From Alkalihalobacillus sp. AL-G (lineage in GTDB: Bacteria > Bacillota > Bacilli > Bacillales > Fictibacillaceae), in contig NZ_CP094656.1 of the NCBI RefSeq assembly GCF_030643805.1, positions 2,976,001 to 3,040,000 on the forward strand: 64,000 bases of DNA, given 5' to 3'. A program made the position numbers and the translations under genes. Positions 9,710 through 17,840 of the stretch are shown here, piece after piece (within the stretch, counting starts at the first letter, position 1; the number at the start of each line of letters is the position of its first letter). The notes beneath the pieces were generated by a model. That model was not told the origin of the DNA, searched no databases, and saw only the letters and a program-made list of their open reading frames with translations.

Positions 9710-10663
9710 TTAATTTCTGTTATCTTCCTTTTTACAAGCCTCGATTAACTCCTGTATAATTTGCTCTGTTTCCTCAATTGTATAAACAGTTGCTCCTGAA
9801 GCCATCGGATGGCCTCCGCCGTTATACTTTGCAGCGATCGTATTGACAATAGGACCTTTCGAGCGAAACCGAACTCGGATCTGATCTGGCTCCTCTACGA
9901 AAAACACCCATGTCCGAAGTCCTTCCACATTTGAAAAAGCATTGACAAGCAGGGCAGACTCACTTGGTGTTACTTGAAACTCTTCCATCACTTCTTTTGT
10001 TAAATAGATATAGCCTACTCCAGGGTCAACGTATTGAAAATGGGACAAGACATATCCATTCAAACGGGCAACGTTTAATGGCAGTTTATACATTTCTTCA
10101 TAAATTTCTGCAGTGTCGAAGTTATAATTCCGTAATTCCCCTGCATACCGCATTGTTTTTTCCGTTGTATTGGAATACAAAAACCGTCCTGTATCACCGA
10201 CAATTCCGGTATACAATAACTCCGCTCCTTTTTCAGTGAGTAAAAATTGTTGTTGCTCTTTCCCAAATAAATAAAACTCATAAATCATCTCACTTACACT
10301 GCTCGCATTCGTATCGACCCAGATCAAATCGCCATATTTATCTTCATTCGGGTGATGATCGATTTTAATCATATATTCCGCTAATGAATACCTTGAATCA
10401 TCGATACGTGCTTCATTTGCCGTGTCACAGACAATAACTAATGCACCTTTAAAACGATCATCGCCTATTTCGTCCATTTGATTCATAAACGTTAATGACT
10501 GATCCTCATCCCCTACTACATAAATCGACTTATCCGGATAATTTTTTTTCAGGATTTCCGATAATCCACACTGGGCCCCTAAAGCATCTGGGTCCGGTCT
10601 TACATGCCGATGAATGATGATTGTATCGTATTCTTCTATTTTCTTTATGATCTTTTCTTTCAT
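9710..10663 (-). CDS. nrnA: Bifunctional oligoribonuclease and pAp phosphatase NrnA
   Basis: DHH/DHHA1 phosphoesterase that degrades 2-5 nucleotide RNA fragments and dephosphorylates 3'-phosphoadenosine 5'-phosphate in the cytoplasm. 317 residues. The DHH domain has the metal motifs HVRPDPDALGAQ near 20, VCDTAN near 80 and DHHP near 105; the C-terminal DHHA1 domain has the substrate loop YNGGGHPMASGATV near 285. The start ATG has AAAGGAG. Only about 20 bases separate this start from a short copy of the intergenic inverted-repeat element, so that element is almost certainly part of the nrnA leader. Confidence 0.95.
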   Translation of the reverse strand: MKEKIIKKIEEYDTIIIHRHVRPDPDALGAQCGLSEILKKNYPDKSIYVVGDEDQSLTFMNQMDEIGDDRFKGALVIVCDTANEARIDDSRYSLAEYMIKIDHHPNEDKYGDLIWVDTNASSVSEMIYEFYLFGKEQQQFLLTEKGAELLYTGIVGDTGRFLYSNTTEKTMRYAGELRNYNFDTAEIYEEMYKLPLNVARLNGYVLSHFQYVDPGVGYIYLTKEVMEEFQVTPSESALLVNAFSNVEGLRTWVFFVEEPDQIRVRFRSKGPIVNTIAAKYNGGGHPMASGATVYTIEETEQIIQELIEACKKEDNRN

Positions 10664-10684
10664 TTTGAAACTCCTTTACGTGTT

Positions 10685-10828
10685 TGTTCAAAAAGTAAAC
10701 GAATCAGAAACAAGAAGTTCAAGGCGCGACAGTTTTGAGGACCGTAGCGTATGTTGTGAATACGTGAGGACCGGAAAAACCGAGGAACGTAGAAATTCGC
10801 AGTTTATCATTTGGGTACTTTTTGAACA
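10685..10828 (-). repeat. Short copy of the TGTTCAAAAA inverted-repeat element
   Basis: 144 bp bounded by a perfect terminal inverted repeat: TGTTCAAAAAGTA at the left and TACTTTTTGAACA at the right. The interior shares blocks with the long copies at 41916 and 47608 (GTGAGGACCGGA, AGAAATTCG, GCGACAG) but lacks their middle. In the sense used for the other copies it points leftward, toward nrnA. Confidence 0.85.
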
Positions 10829-10928
10829 TCCTCTTTATGTAACCTATTGTTCAATTCTTCACCTAGATTTTTCATATAAAGTCCTATACAATGGGTATCG
10901 AACGATTCTATGCTATGGAGGAACTCGA

Positions 10929-11225
10929 ATGCCCGCATTAGTGATTATCATCATTGTATCATTAAGCTTTTATATCTTTTATAAAATTAAAGAATGGAGA
11001 CTGAATGCCCCTTACGAAAAAAGATGGACAAAGTCCAAGGCCAACATTGCACTCGGTGTTTTCATCACTTCATTCGGATTAAACCGGCTGTTTATCTTTG
11101 AATCGACATATGATTTAGTTATCGGTGGCCTCTTCCTTGTTCTAGGGGTATTCAACCTTATTCTTGGATATAAAGCCTATAAACACTACTTACCGTATGC
11201 AATTGAGGAAAATGAAAAATCCTGA
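10929..11225 (+). CDS. ytpI: YtpI-like membrane protein
   Basis: 98-residue protein with three hydrophobic segments (about 3-18, 38-55 and 62-82) and charged ends, consistent with an integral membrane protein. The function of YtpI is not known. The ATG at 10929 follows GGAGGA by seven bases; an in-frame extension upstream would run through the repeat element and is rejected. Position between nrnA and ytoI matches B. subtilis. A terminator follows. Confidence 0.85.
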   Translation: MPALVIIIIVSLSFYIFYKIKEWRLNAPYEKRWTKSKANIALGVFITSFGLNRLFIFESTYDLVIGGLFLVLGVFNLILGYKAYKHYLPYAIEENEKS

Positions 11226-11235
11226 TGTTTTTGCC

Positions 11236-11293
11236 GACCAGTCGTGAACAGTTTGTATCCGTATGGAGCTGCTCACGGGTGGTCTTTTATTTT
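11236..11293 (+). terminator. Terminator of ytpI
   Basis: GACCA-n-GTGA-n-CAG pairs with CTG-n-TCAC-n-TGGTC and is followed by TTTTATTTT. Confidence 0.75.
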
Positions 11294-11299
11294 CTCCAA

Positions 11300-11345
11300 A
11301 ATGGCTTTTCGCAGTTAGTTTAGCATTTTCGTAGTTGATTTTACG
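11300..11345. repeat. Two-unit 20-bp repeat, TTTTCGCAGTTA type
   Basis: TTTTCGCAGTTA (from 11306) and TTTTCGTAGTTG (from 11326) are 20 bases apart. On the opposite strand the motif is TAACTGCGAA, which recurs as the 20-bp repeat at 56181 and 56201. It lies between the convergent genes ytpI and ytoI. Confidence 0.45.
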
Positions 11346-11389
11346 CGGAACTACCCAAGTCACACTGAATATTCCCCGATACACTCCGC

Positions 11390-12706
11390 TTACAGATTCC
11401 GATCAATCAATTGCGCCATCATCAATGCCTTTCCGACAACTTGTCCTCCATGGTAAATTTCAACGTCTACTTTGCCATATCTTCTGCTCAACTCCAGGAT
11501 TTTAGGCTGGATGACAAGCTTACTTTCCATTTGAACAGGCTTGAGAAAATATAGGGTAATGTTCTCGACGACAAGATCTCCCTTTTTCTGTTTTCTCAAT
11601 GCCTTACTTCCAACCTCTGAAACAAGTGTGGTCATGACACCATACGACAATGTTCCTAAATAACTTGTCATCTGTGGTGTGACTTCACATACATAGGACT
11701 CATCGTCTTCATCATCAAGCTCATGAATATGGCTCGTAATCAAATCGTCGAACGTTTCGCCAACCTGAGGTTGCTTCTGAATCATCTGTAAAGCCTTCAG
11801 CACATCCTGGCGGCTAATGATCCCTTGTAAAATCTGCTGCGAATCGATGACCGGCAGCAATTCAATCCCTTCCCAAATCATCATATGTGCGGCATTAGCA
11901 ACTGACGTCGTTCCTTTTACCGTAATCGGGTTTTTCGTCATCACCTTCTCAATCGAAACATGATGATCAATACCGATGATGTCCTTAGAGGTGACAACAC
12001 CGACAATTCGCATCGAATGATCTACGACCGGATAACGGCTGTGCCCGGTCGTATTATTCAACTCATACCAAGTTGCTACAGAATCTTTTTTCGTTAAATA
12101 ATCAGTGTTGGAAACGGGAGTCGTTATATCACTGACGAGTACGATTTCCTTTTTGATCAATTGGTCGTAGATCGCTCTATTGATCATCGTTGCCACCGTA
12201 AACGTATCGTAGCTAGTTGAAATGACTGGTAGCTCAAGCTCGTCGGCAAGCTTTGTGACACTTTCATTCGTGTCGAATCCACCAGTAATCAAAACAGCCG
12301 CACCCGCTTTTAGTGCGAGAGCATGAGCTTTCGTCCGGTTTCCGACAATCAGTAAGCTATCAGGGTCGACGTAACGCATCATCGCTTCGAGCTTCATTGC
12401 ACCGATTACGAATTTATTCAGTGTCTTATGAAGTCCTTGCTTTCCACCCAACACCTGACCTTCCACTACATTTACAACTTCAGCAAACGTCAGCTTTTCA
12501 ATATTATCCTTCCGCTTTTTTTCAATACGTATCGTTCCAACCCGTTGGATCGTACTTACTGTTCCTTGATTTTCAGCATCCTTAATTGCCCTGTATGCTG
12601 TCCCCTCACTTACAGAAAGAGCTTTGGCGATTTGTCTAACCGAAATTTTACTTCCAATCTCTAGAGTCTCAATATGTTCTAAAATTTGTTCATGTTTTGT
12701 CGGCAT
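11390..12706 (-). CDS. ytoI: HTH-DRTGG-CBS-hotdog protein YtoI
   Basis: 438-residue multidomain regulatory-looking protein of unknown function. Order: winged HTH at residues 1-60 (KISVRQIAKALSVSEGTAYRAI), a DRTGG domain about 70-180 (AAVLITGGFDTNESV), two CBS domains about 190-310 (YPVVDHSMRIVGVVTSKD and ELLPVIDSQQILQGIISRQD) that would bind an adenosine nucleotide, and a thioesterase-like hotdog fold to the C-terminus. Such an arrangement suggests nucleotide-sensing transcription control, but no target is known. The ATG at 12706 encodes MPTKHEQIL; no strong ribosome binding site stands out. Downstream it converges with ytpI. Confidence 0.9.
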   Translation of the reverse strand: MPTKHEQILEHIETLEIGSKISVRQIAKALSVSEGTAYRAIKDAENQGTVSTIQRVGTIRIEKKRKDNIEKLTFAEVVNVVEGQVLGGKQGLHKTLNKFVIGAMKLEAMMRYVDPDSLLIVGNRTKAHALALKAGAAVLITGGFDTNESVTKLADELELPVISTSYDTFTVATMINRAIYDQLIKKEIVLVSDITTPVSNTDYLTKKDSVATWYELNNTTGHSRYPVVDHSMRIVGVVTSKDIIGIDHHVSIEKVMTKNPITVKGTTSVANAAHMMIWEGIELLPVIDSQQILQGIISRQDVLKALQMIQKQPQVGETFDDLITSHIHELDDEDDESYVCEVTPQMTSYLGTLSYGVMTTLVSEVGSKALRKQKKGDLVVENITLYFLKPVQMESKLVIQPKILELSRRYGKVDVEIYHGGQVVGKALMMAQLIDRNL

Positions 12707-12785
12707 TTTTTCACCAAACTTTCCATATTCCGATCAGTAATCCTTTGCTAAGTCTTTCCTATTATACTAATGAGGACCTATACAT

Positions 12786-13031
12786 TCAATATTGTCTCAC
12801 CCGTCTCCGTTTAATGGATACACGTTTTCTTGACAAGGCTTGTTCTTTGTTTTCATTAATCCGTTTAAATAGTAAGGTGGAAAAGTTCCCTCCGATGACA
12901 AGCATTGCGAATGCTAGCCAAAGAAGTGAAAACCAGGCGCTAATCCCTGTCCCCATTTCAGGCAAAAAAGGTACCGCAAAATAAACAAGTGCTATGGCAA
13001 GCAACAACGACAACAAAATTCGATTCTTCAT
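12786..13031 (-). CDS. Small two-helix membrane protein
   Basis: 81 residues with two hydrophobic stretches (about 5-24 and 30-52) followed by a strongly basic tail ending SRKRVSIKRRRVRQY, which would sit in the cytoplasm by the positive-inside rule. AGGAGGGA precedes the ATG at 13031. I do not recognise a family. It is transcribed leftward between ytkL and ytoI, and a degenerate inverted-repeat element lies directly upstream. Confidence 0.65.
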   Translation of the reverse strand: MKNRILLSLLLAIALVYFAVPFLPEMGTGISAWFSLLWLAFAMLVIGGNFSTLLFKRINENKEQALSRKRVSIKRRRVRQY

Positions 13032-13084
13032 CTCTTTCCCTCCTGATCTTTTGTAACAAAGAAATTCGTCAGCCCCTTAACAGG

Positions 13085-13277
13085 AAGTTCGACTAAAATC
13101 ATAGCGTCATTAAAGGATGTTCAACTAAATTCGTTACATCCTGTGACAACGTTGAACTGACTCACATCGTGAGAGCGCACGTCGAACTGACGAACATCCT
13201 GCGCCTGCGGTTCTCAGTGCAAAACCGCCCAGAAGTAATGCAAATTTGTAGTCTTGTTAGCCTCAGGACTTTTTGAA
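13085..13277 (-). repeat. Degenerate copy of the TGTTCAAAAA element
   Basis: The right end, GGACTTTTTGAACC, matches the ends of the full copies, and the interior contains GTTGAACTGACTCACATC and CCTGCGCCTGCGGTT in the same order as part of the copy at 47608. The left terminal repeat is degraded, so the boundary near 13085 is approximate. It points leftward, toward the small membrane protein gene. This accounts for most of the 300-base gap between 13032 and 13331. Confidence 0.65.
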
Positions 13278-13331
13278 CCCCCTCTTGTATTAACGATATG
13301 CAATAGATCAAAGAGTAAGAAGAAAAATCAT

Positions 13332-14012
13332 CTACAACTGAATCGATTCTCCTGACTTTAACACCTGGCCATTTTTACCATGGAGGTTCTCTACAAAAGC
13401 CTCTGGATCCTGCTCGATTACTGGAAACGTATTATAATGGACAGGGACAACAGTCTTCGCCTTCAACCAGCTTGAAGCAACTGAAGCATCGTCTGGACCC
13501 ATCGTAAAATTGTCACCAATCGGTAAAAAGGCTACATCGATGCTGTTCCGCTCTCCAATCATTTTCATATCAGAAAATAAAGCTGTGTCACCCGCATGAT
13601 AAACAGTTTTGCCTTCTGCAGTAAACAAAATTCCAGACGGCATCCCAGTATATACGACTGTTCCGTCTTCCTCATTGAAGCTCGAGCCGTGGAATGCTTG
13701 TGTGAATTTAACCTTTCCGAAAACAAATTCATGAGCCCCGCCAATATGCATCGGGTGTGCATCAACCCCTTTCGATCCTATAAAATTCGCAAGCTCGAAT
13801 GGTGCGATAACTAATGAATTATTCTTTTTTGCAATCTCAACTGTATCTCCTACATGGTCATTATGTCCATGTGTCAATAGAATAACATCAGCCTCGACTT
13901 CACCTGCATTTAAGTGGCACTGATCATTACCCGTAATAAAAGGATCGATCCAAATAGATTTACCATTTACTTTGATTTCAACCACAGAGTGTCCATAATA
14001 CGTTACTTTCAT
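13332..14012 (-). CDS. ytkL: UPF0173 metal-dependent hydrolase YtkL
   Basis: 226-residue metallo-beta-lactamase-fold hydrolase. Metal ligands are visible in [10 protein letters not shown] near 47-56 and AGDTALF near 142, with a late histidine in [10 protein letters not shown] near 193. The substrate is unknown for this family. The ATG at 14012 is preceded by AAAGGAGAG. It is transcribed leftward; upstream lies a 330-base intergenic stretch shared with the M24 peptidase gene. Confidence 0.92.
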   Translation of the reverse strand: MKVTYYGHSVVEIKVNGKSIWIDPFITGNDQCHLNAGEVEADVILLTHGHNDHVGDTVEIAKKNNSLVIAPFELANFIGSKGVDAHPMHIGGAHEFVFGKVKFTQAFHGSSFNEEDGTVVYTGMPSGILFTAEGKTVYHAGDTALFSDMKMIGERNSIDVAFLPIGDNFTMGPDDASVASSWLKAKTVVPVHYNTFPVIEQDPEAFVENLHGKNGQVLKSGESIQL

Positions 14013-14281
14013 GAGTTTTCTCTCTCCTTTAATCGTTTTGAGACAACTTAAAATGGAAGGTTTTCAGCTTGTCCTTTTTAAAAATCATTAATGAACTAGG
14101 CTATAGGAATCTAATTAGAGTGTTCGACTTTTCCACTTTGTTTCCTCCTTAAAAAGGCTTCAATTCTTAAAATCGAACAGGTTTCCATTTAAGTCGTACA
14201 TACTATTACCCGACTACCGTTATGTTCTACACGGCTTTTCTTTAATCTGTGTCGATATTCCTTTACAATAGAGGAGGCGTG
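14013..14281. other. Intergenic region between ytkL and the M24 peptidase gene
   Basis: No gene of normal size is visible. On the minus strand AAGGAGGAAACAAA precedes a GTG that opens only 11 codons (about 14105-14140), which may be a leader peptide or decayed sequence. On the plus strand a TTTACAAT sequence near 14262-14269 could be a -10 for the peptidase transcript. Confidence 0.4.
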
Positions 14282-14314
14282 ATGTTTATTTTTGAACACG
14301 CCTACACAGAATAA
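14282..14314 (+). CDS. Possible 10-codon upstream ORF (leader peptide)
   Basis: A GAGGAGG Shine-Dalgarno is followed by an ATG and ten codons encoding MFIFEHAYTE, ending 28 bases before the peptidase start. The sequence AGGCGTG just before the ATG can pair with CACGCCT inside the ORF, so a hairpin would cover the end of the ribosome binding site and the start codon. This looks like a translational leader or attenuator, but nothing shows it is translated. Confidence 0.35.
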   Translation: MFIFEHAYTE

Positions 14315-14342
14315 TAATCCTATTGACCAAAAAGGAAGTGTA

Positions 14343-15446
14343 ATGATGAATCAACGGTTAAAAAATGCAGCACATTGGTTAAACGATCAAAACATCAATT
14401 TAGCTTTTGTGAACTCGACAGCTAATGTTTATTATTTTTCAAGTTTTTATTGTCAGCCGCACGAACGTCTCCTCGGATTATTCCTTTTCCCTGATAAGGA
14501 CCCGATTCTCGTCTGTCCTGCTATGGAAAGCAGCCAAGCTAGAGATGCAGGTTGGAAATATGGAATCATCGATTATAACGATTCCGAAAACCCTTGGGAA
14601 AAAGTAAAATCTCAGTTGCACGAACATAATGGAAACAAAGCAGATGCGATTGCAATCGAGCGCGAACAGCTAAATTATGCACGATCAATGGAACTTCAAT
14701 CGATTTATCCTGAAGCTGAGATTACGGACTTTGAAGCATGTGCAAACCAATTGCGTGTTGTTAAGGATGAGAAGGAGTTACAAATTCTCCGTGAGGCTGC
14801 AGAGCTTGCTGATTTTGGTGTAGAGGTCGGCATAAGTGCTTTAGCAGAGGGTAAATCAGAAGTAGAGATCATCGCTGAGATTGAATATGAGCTTAAGAAA
14901 AAAGGTGTAAGTGGAATGTCATTCTCAACGATGGTGTTATTCGGTGATAAATCAGCACTCCCACACGGAAAACCGGGAGACCGAACACTGAAATCAGGTG
15001 ACATGGTCCTATTTGACCTAGGGGTAGTTTATAAGGGATATTGCTCTGATATCACAAGAACGGTAGCCTACAAAAGTATGAATGACAATCAAAAGGAAAT
15101 CTATAACATCGTAAAGGATGCACAACAAAAGGCGCTGGATATGAGTAAGCCAGGTACCCGTATCGGTGATTTGGACAAAGTTGCAAGAGACTATATAACC
15201 GAAAAAGGTTATGGGGAATACTTTTTACATCGGATCGGTCACGGCCTTGGGATCGAGGTCCATGAATATCCTTCAATGAGTGACACGAACAATGAAGCTA
15301 TGCAAGAGGGAATGGTTTACACACTTGAGCCGGGTGTTTATGTACCTGGTATTGGCGGTGTTCGTATTGAGGATGATGTCGTCGTTACTAAAGATGGATA
15401 TGAAACACTGACCAAGTTTTCAAAGGAACTGTTGATTATAGAATAG
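14343..15446 (+). CDS. M24 family aminopeptidase, Xaa-Pro dipeptidase type
   Basis: 367-residue metallopeptidase that removes N-terminal residues before proline or splits X-Pro dipeptides. An N-terminal creatinase-like domain (1-130) precedes the pita-bread catalytic domain. The five metal ligands can be placed: D in VLFDLGVVYKGY, D in CSDITRT, H in RIGHGLGIEVHE, E in TLEPGVYV and E in VRIEDDV. The ATG at 14343 follows AAAGGAAG; an in-frame TTG at 14292 would lie too far from the upstream Shine-Dalgarno. It resembles B. subtilis YkvY/YqhT, but the exact orthologue is uncertain. Confidence 0.88.
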   Translation: MMNQRLKNAAHWLNDQNINLAFVNSTANVYYFSSFYCQPHERLLGLFLFPDKDPILVCPAMESSQARDAGWKYGIIDYNDSENPWEKVKSQLHEHNGNKADAIAIEREQLNYARSMELQSIYPEAEITDFEACANQLRVVKDEKELQILREAAELADFGVEVGISALAEGKSEVEIIAEIEYELKKKGVSGMSFSTMVLFGDKSALPHGKPGDRTLKSGDMVLFDLGVVYKGYCSDITRTVAYKSMNDNQKEIYNIVKDAQQKALDMSKPGTRIGDLDKVARDYITEKGYGEYFLHRIGHGLGIEVHEYPSMSDTNNEAMQEGMVYTLEPGVYVPGIGGVRIEDDVVVTKDGYETLTKFSKELLIIE

Positions 15447-15453
15447 GTAAGCT

Positions 15454-15549
15454 TTAAAGAAAACTCGGCGATAGCCGAAGCCCTCAGGCGAGAGCAGAGT
15501 CGTAGTTGCGCTTATACTATTGAAAGTATTTTTTGCTTTCTTAACGTAC
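15454..15549 (-). repeat. Copy 1 of the AAAGAAAACTCGGCG element
   Basis: About 96 bp. It begins TAAAGAAAACTCGGCGAT and ends GCTTTCTTAACGT. Related copies are at 22401, 53279 and 61589. Here it lies between the convergent M24 peptidase and ald genes. Read leftward it would end in a hairpin followed by TTTTCTTT, but the first hairpin arm is imperfect in this copy. Confidence 0.8.
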
Positions 15550-15550
15550 A

Positions 15551-15583
15551 AAAAACAGGGTTGGCTGGGCCATCCCTGTTTTT
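15551..15583. terminator. Bidirectional terminator between M24 peptidase and ald
   Basis: AAAAACAGGG pairs with CCCTGTTTTT around a 13-base loop, giving T-runs on both strands for the two convergent genes. Confidence 0.85.
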
Positions 15584-15591
15584 CTTTTACT

Positions 15592-16707
15592 TTATATAAT
15601 TATACTTTTGGCATCCTTATATTCTAAACCGTGGGCTTCTGCTACAGCCTCGTAAGTGACATAACCATCAAGTGTATTAATCCCTTTAAGGAGATTTTCG
15701 TTACTTGTGCATGCATCAACATAGCCTTTATTTGCAATTTGCAACGCATATGGAACGGTAACATTTGTTAGAGCGATCGTAGAAGTACGCGGTACTGCAC
15801 CAGGCATATTTGCGACTGCGTAATGAACGACTCCATGCTTTTCATATGTTGGATTATCATGAGTCGTGATACGATCCGTTGTCTCAAAAATCCCACCTTG
15901 GTCGATTGCAATATCAACGAGTACAGAGCCCTTTCTCATCGATTTGATCATTTCCTCACTCACAAGCTTTGGAGCTTTGGCACCAGGTATAAGCACTGCA
16001 CCAATAACAAGGTCAGATTCAACCACAGCTTCTGAAATATTCAATGGATTAGACATGAGCGTGTTAATATCCGAACCAAAAATATCATCTAATTGACGTA
16101 AACGCTCTGGATTCAAATCAAGAACAGTTACGCTTGCACCGAGACCTACGGCGATTTTTGCTGCATTTGTTCCTGCAACTCCGCCACCGATCACCGTAAC
16201 CTTTCCGCGCTTCACTCCAGGTACCCCACCGAGTAAAATCCCCATTCCGCCATGAGGCTTTTCGAGGAATTGTGCTCCTATTTGGGTTGACATTCTTCCT
16301 GCAACCTCGCTCATCGGTGTAAGTAATGGAAGACTACGGTTAGGTAATTGTACAGTTTCGTATGCGATACCCGTTACTTTGTGATCAATTAATGCTCTAG
16401 TGAGATCAGGTTCCGCTGCTAAGTGTAAATATGTAAATAAAATTAGACCTTCACGGAAATATTGAAATTCCTCTTTCAATGGTTCTTTTACTTTCATGAC
16501 CATTTCCATGCTCCACGCTTCTAAAGCAGTTTCAACAATTTCTGCTCCCGCCTCTTGATACTGTTCGTTCGTAAACCCGGAACCAAGTCCTGCATCTCGC
16601 TCAATATATACTTGATGACCTGCTGTTTCAAGACTGACCACACCAGCAGGGGTCATCGCGATACGGTTTTCGTTATTCTTAATTTCCTTTGGTACTCCTA
16701 TACGCAT
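15592..16707 (-). CDS. ald: Alanine dehydrogenase
   Basis: NAD-dependent oxidative deamination of L-alanine to pyruvate and ammonia, used for alanine catabolism and needed for normal sporulation in B. subtilis. 371 residues, the usual hexameric enzyme length. Seen: [20 protein letters not shown] start, substrate-binding K in MKVKEP near 75, active His in YLHLAAEP near 96, NAD motif [18 protein letters not shown] near 174-191, and D in VDIAIDQGG near 270. The ATG has AGGAGGT. Nothing follows it in the same direction. Confidence 0.96.
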   Translation of the reverse strand: MRIGVPKEIKNNENRIAMTPAGVVSLETAGHQVYIERDAGLGSGFTNEQYQEAGAEIVETALEAWSMEMVMKVKEPLKEEFQYFREGLILFTYLHLAAEPDLTRALIDHKVTGIAYETVQLPNRSLPLLTPMSEVAGRMSTQIGAQFLEKPHGGMGILLGGVPGVKRGKVTVIGGGVAGTNAAKIAVGLGASVTVLDLNPERLRQLDDIFGSDINTLMSNPLNISEAVVESDLVIGAVLIPGAKAPKLVSEEMIKSMRKGSVLVDIAIDQGGIFETTDRITTHDNPTYEKHGVVHYAVANMPGAVPRTSTIALTNVTVPYALQIANKGYVDACTSNENLLKGINTLDGYVTYEAVAEAHGLEYKDAKSIII

Positions 16708-16865
16708 TATTGCGACCTCCTAAATCAAACAAATCTTCAATATTTCTGACATTTATTCACTCTAAGTGACTGCCATTATAAAGATAACACCAATTACACA
16801 AAAGAAAAAGAGGAAAGTTTTCCAATCAGAAATGTAACAGACAGACAATCGAATCCAATGGAATT

Positions 16866-16920
16866 GTACCATATAAATGGTACGGAGTCAGACCTTATAA
16901 ATGGTATACGAGTCTGACCC
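16866..16920. repeat. Short tandem repeat with GAGTCTGACC motif
   Basis: TATAAATGGTACGGAGTCAG and TATAAATGGTATACGAGTCTG, each continuing into the bases GACC or ACC, form two imperfect direct repeats of about 25 bases, and GTACCATATAAATGGTAC at 16866-16883 is an inverted repeat. The surrounding 16708-16944 has no other gene. It resembles small palindromic repeats found in many bacteria, but I cannot assign it to a named family. Confidence 0.5.
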
Positions 16921-16944
16921 CGAGAGCACAGTGGTTATCAACAT

Positions 16945-17106
16945 TTATTGAAGTTTATTTTGATCTCGCTTATTCTCATATGTTTGATGCTCATTGCCTT
17001 GTTCAATTACACCACTTTGATAGGATTCCATAATTTGTTGTTGAACAGCTATTTCACCTTTTGCATCATATTTATAACTTTCTGGCTTTTTCGATTGATG
17101 TGGCAT
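16945..17106 (-). CDS. Small hydrophilic protein, 53 residues
   Basis: GAAGGAGGA lies before an ATG at 17106, and the frame stays open for 53 codons to a TAA. The protein is hydrophilic and rich in Gln, Lys, Glu and Asn (MPHQSKKPESYKYDAKGEIA at the start, ending NKRDQNKLQ), with no membrane segment or cysteine. The charge pattern and lack of hydrophobic core suggest a disordered or helical small protein of the sort common in spores, but I do not recognise the family and assign no function. It is leftward, downstream of a divergent gap with the 17270 gene. The overlapping plus-strand ORF is AT-rich and has no ribosome binding site. Confidence 0.6.
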   Translation of the reverse strand: MPHQSKKPESYKYDAKGEIAVQQQIMESYQSGVIEQGNEHQTYENKRDQNKLQ

Positions 17107-17269
17107 AGGTATTCCTCCTTCAGGGTTTCAATATGTTCTTTTTTAGTATGTGTGCACTTTTTATCTGTATTTGTCCCAAATATCGGAATTTTTTCAGTTA
17201 GATGAAGGTTTGTGATGGAACGTTGGTGTGATTTTTTGTACAATGTACCTGTATAGGGGGAATTGTTTA

Positions 17270-17584
17270 ATGACTTGTTCATTCGTTTATGATAATCGTT
17301 TAGGAATTAAGCTTCCAGAGCTTGAAGATACATGGGAAGATTACTCTAAATATACACAGGAATCCATCCTTTCGAAGTGGGAAAGTATTCGTGGTACGAT
17401 TCCTGATCGGATAAAGGATATTGAAGAAGAAATAAACAACAAACAAGAGCAATTGAATGCAGAAGAAAATTTTGAACGTTCATGCCAATTGAATTCAGAT
17501 ATTGCAGACCTTGCCTCAGTTATAAATGACCTATGGATTTGGTATCGAACCCAAAACCATGTTTCATTAAAAGTTCACCATTAA
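17270..17584 (+). CDS. Hypothetical soluble helical protein
   Basis: 104 residues. The middle (about 25-70) is charged and helical with coiled-coil character (IKDIEEEINNKQEQLNAEEN), followed by IADLASVINDLWIWYRTQ. The ATG at 17270 gives MTCSFVYDNRLGIKLPELED and has a GGGGG nine bases upstream; in-frame codons before it are not supported. Divergent from the 53-residue gene. I do not recognise it. Confidence 0.6.
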   Translation: MTCSFVYDNRLGIKLPELEDTWEDYSKYTQESILSKWESIRGTIPDRIKDIEEEINNKQEQLNAEENFERSCQLNSDIADLASVINDLWIWYRTQNHVSLKVHH

Positions 17585-17805
17585 TATTCTTACCAGGAAT
17601 GAGGTTCCATGCCCGTTTTTGAGGAAGTTTCAAAACATATGAAAAAATTACTTTTCATGGGGATTTTTCGATTTTATGAGGGAAAAATCAATTATATGTG
17701 AAAATTTAGATTTATGAGTAATTTTACAAATTACGGTAAAACACGCCGGGCAAAAATTGAAAAAAAGCCCAATCACTGATTCCATTTTAATACCGTTTTG
17801 CGAAC
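17585..17805. other. Intergenic region with a weak 30-codon ORF
   Basis: Between two convergent genes. ATG at 17609, with GAGG five bases before it, opens 30 codons (MPVFEEVSKHMKKLLFMGIF then nine more residues) to a TGA at 17699-17701. Nothing else supports it as a gene. The rest is AT-rich with no strong repeat. Confidence 0.25.
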
Positions 17806-17840
17806 GAAAAAATAGACCTATGAGGAACTCTCAAAGGTCT
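17806..17840 (-). terminator. moaB terminator that includes the stop codon
   Basis: Reading leftward, AGACCTTTGAG pairs with CTCATAGGTCT and is followed by ATTTTTT. The TGA stop of moaB lies inside the first arm. Confidence 0.85.

Noticed and set aside
14285-14300. Further copy of the TGTTCAAAAA element end at ATTTTTGAACACG
   Set aside because: Only the TTTTTGAACA end is matched; none of the internal blocks are present, and the match lies in the leader ORF hairpin.
16948-17205. Plus-strand open frame of 85 codons with hydrophobic, membrane-like sequence
   Set aside because: No ribosome binding site and a TTG start; it lies opposite the 53-codon gene that has a strong Shine-Dalgarno.
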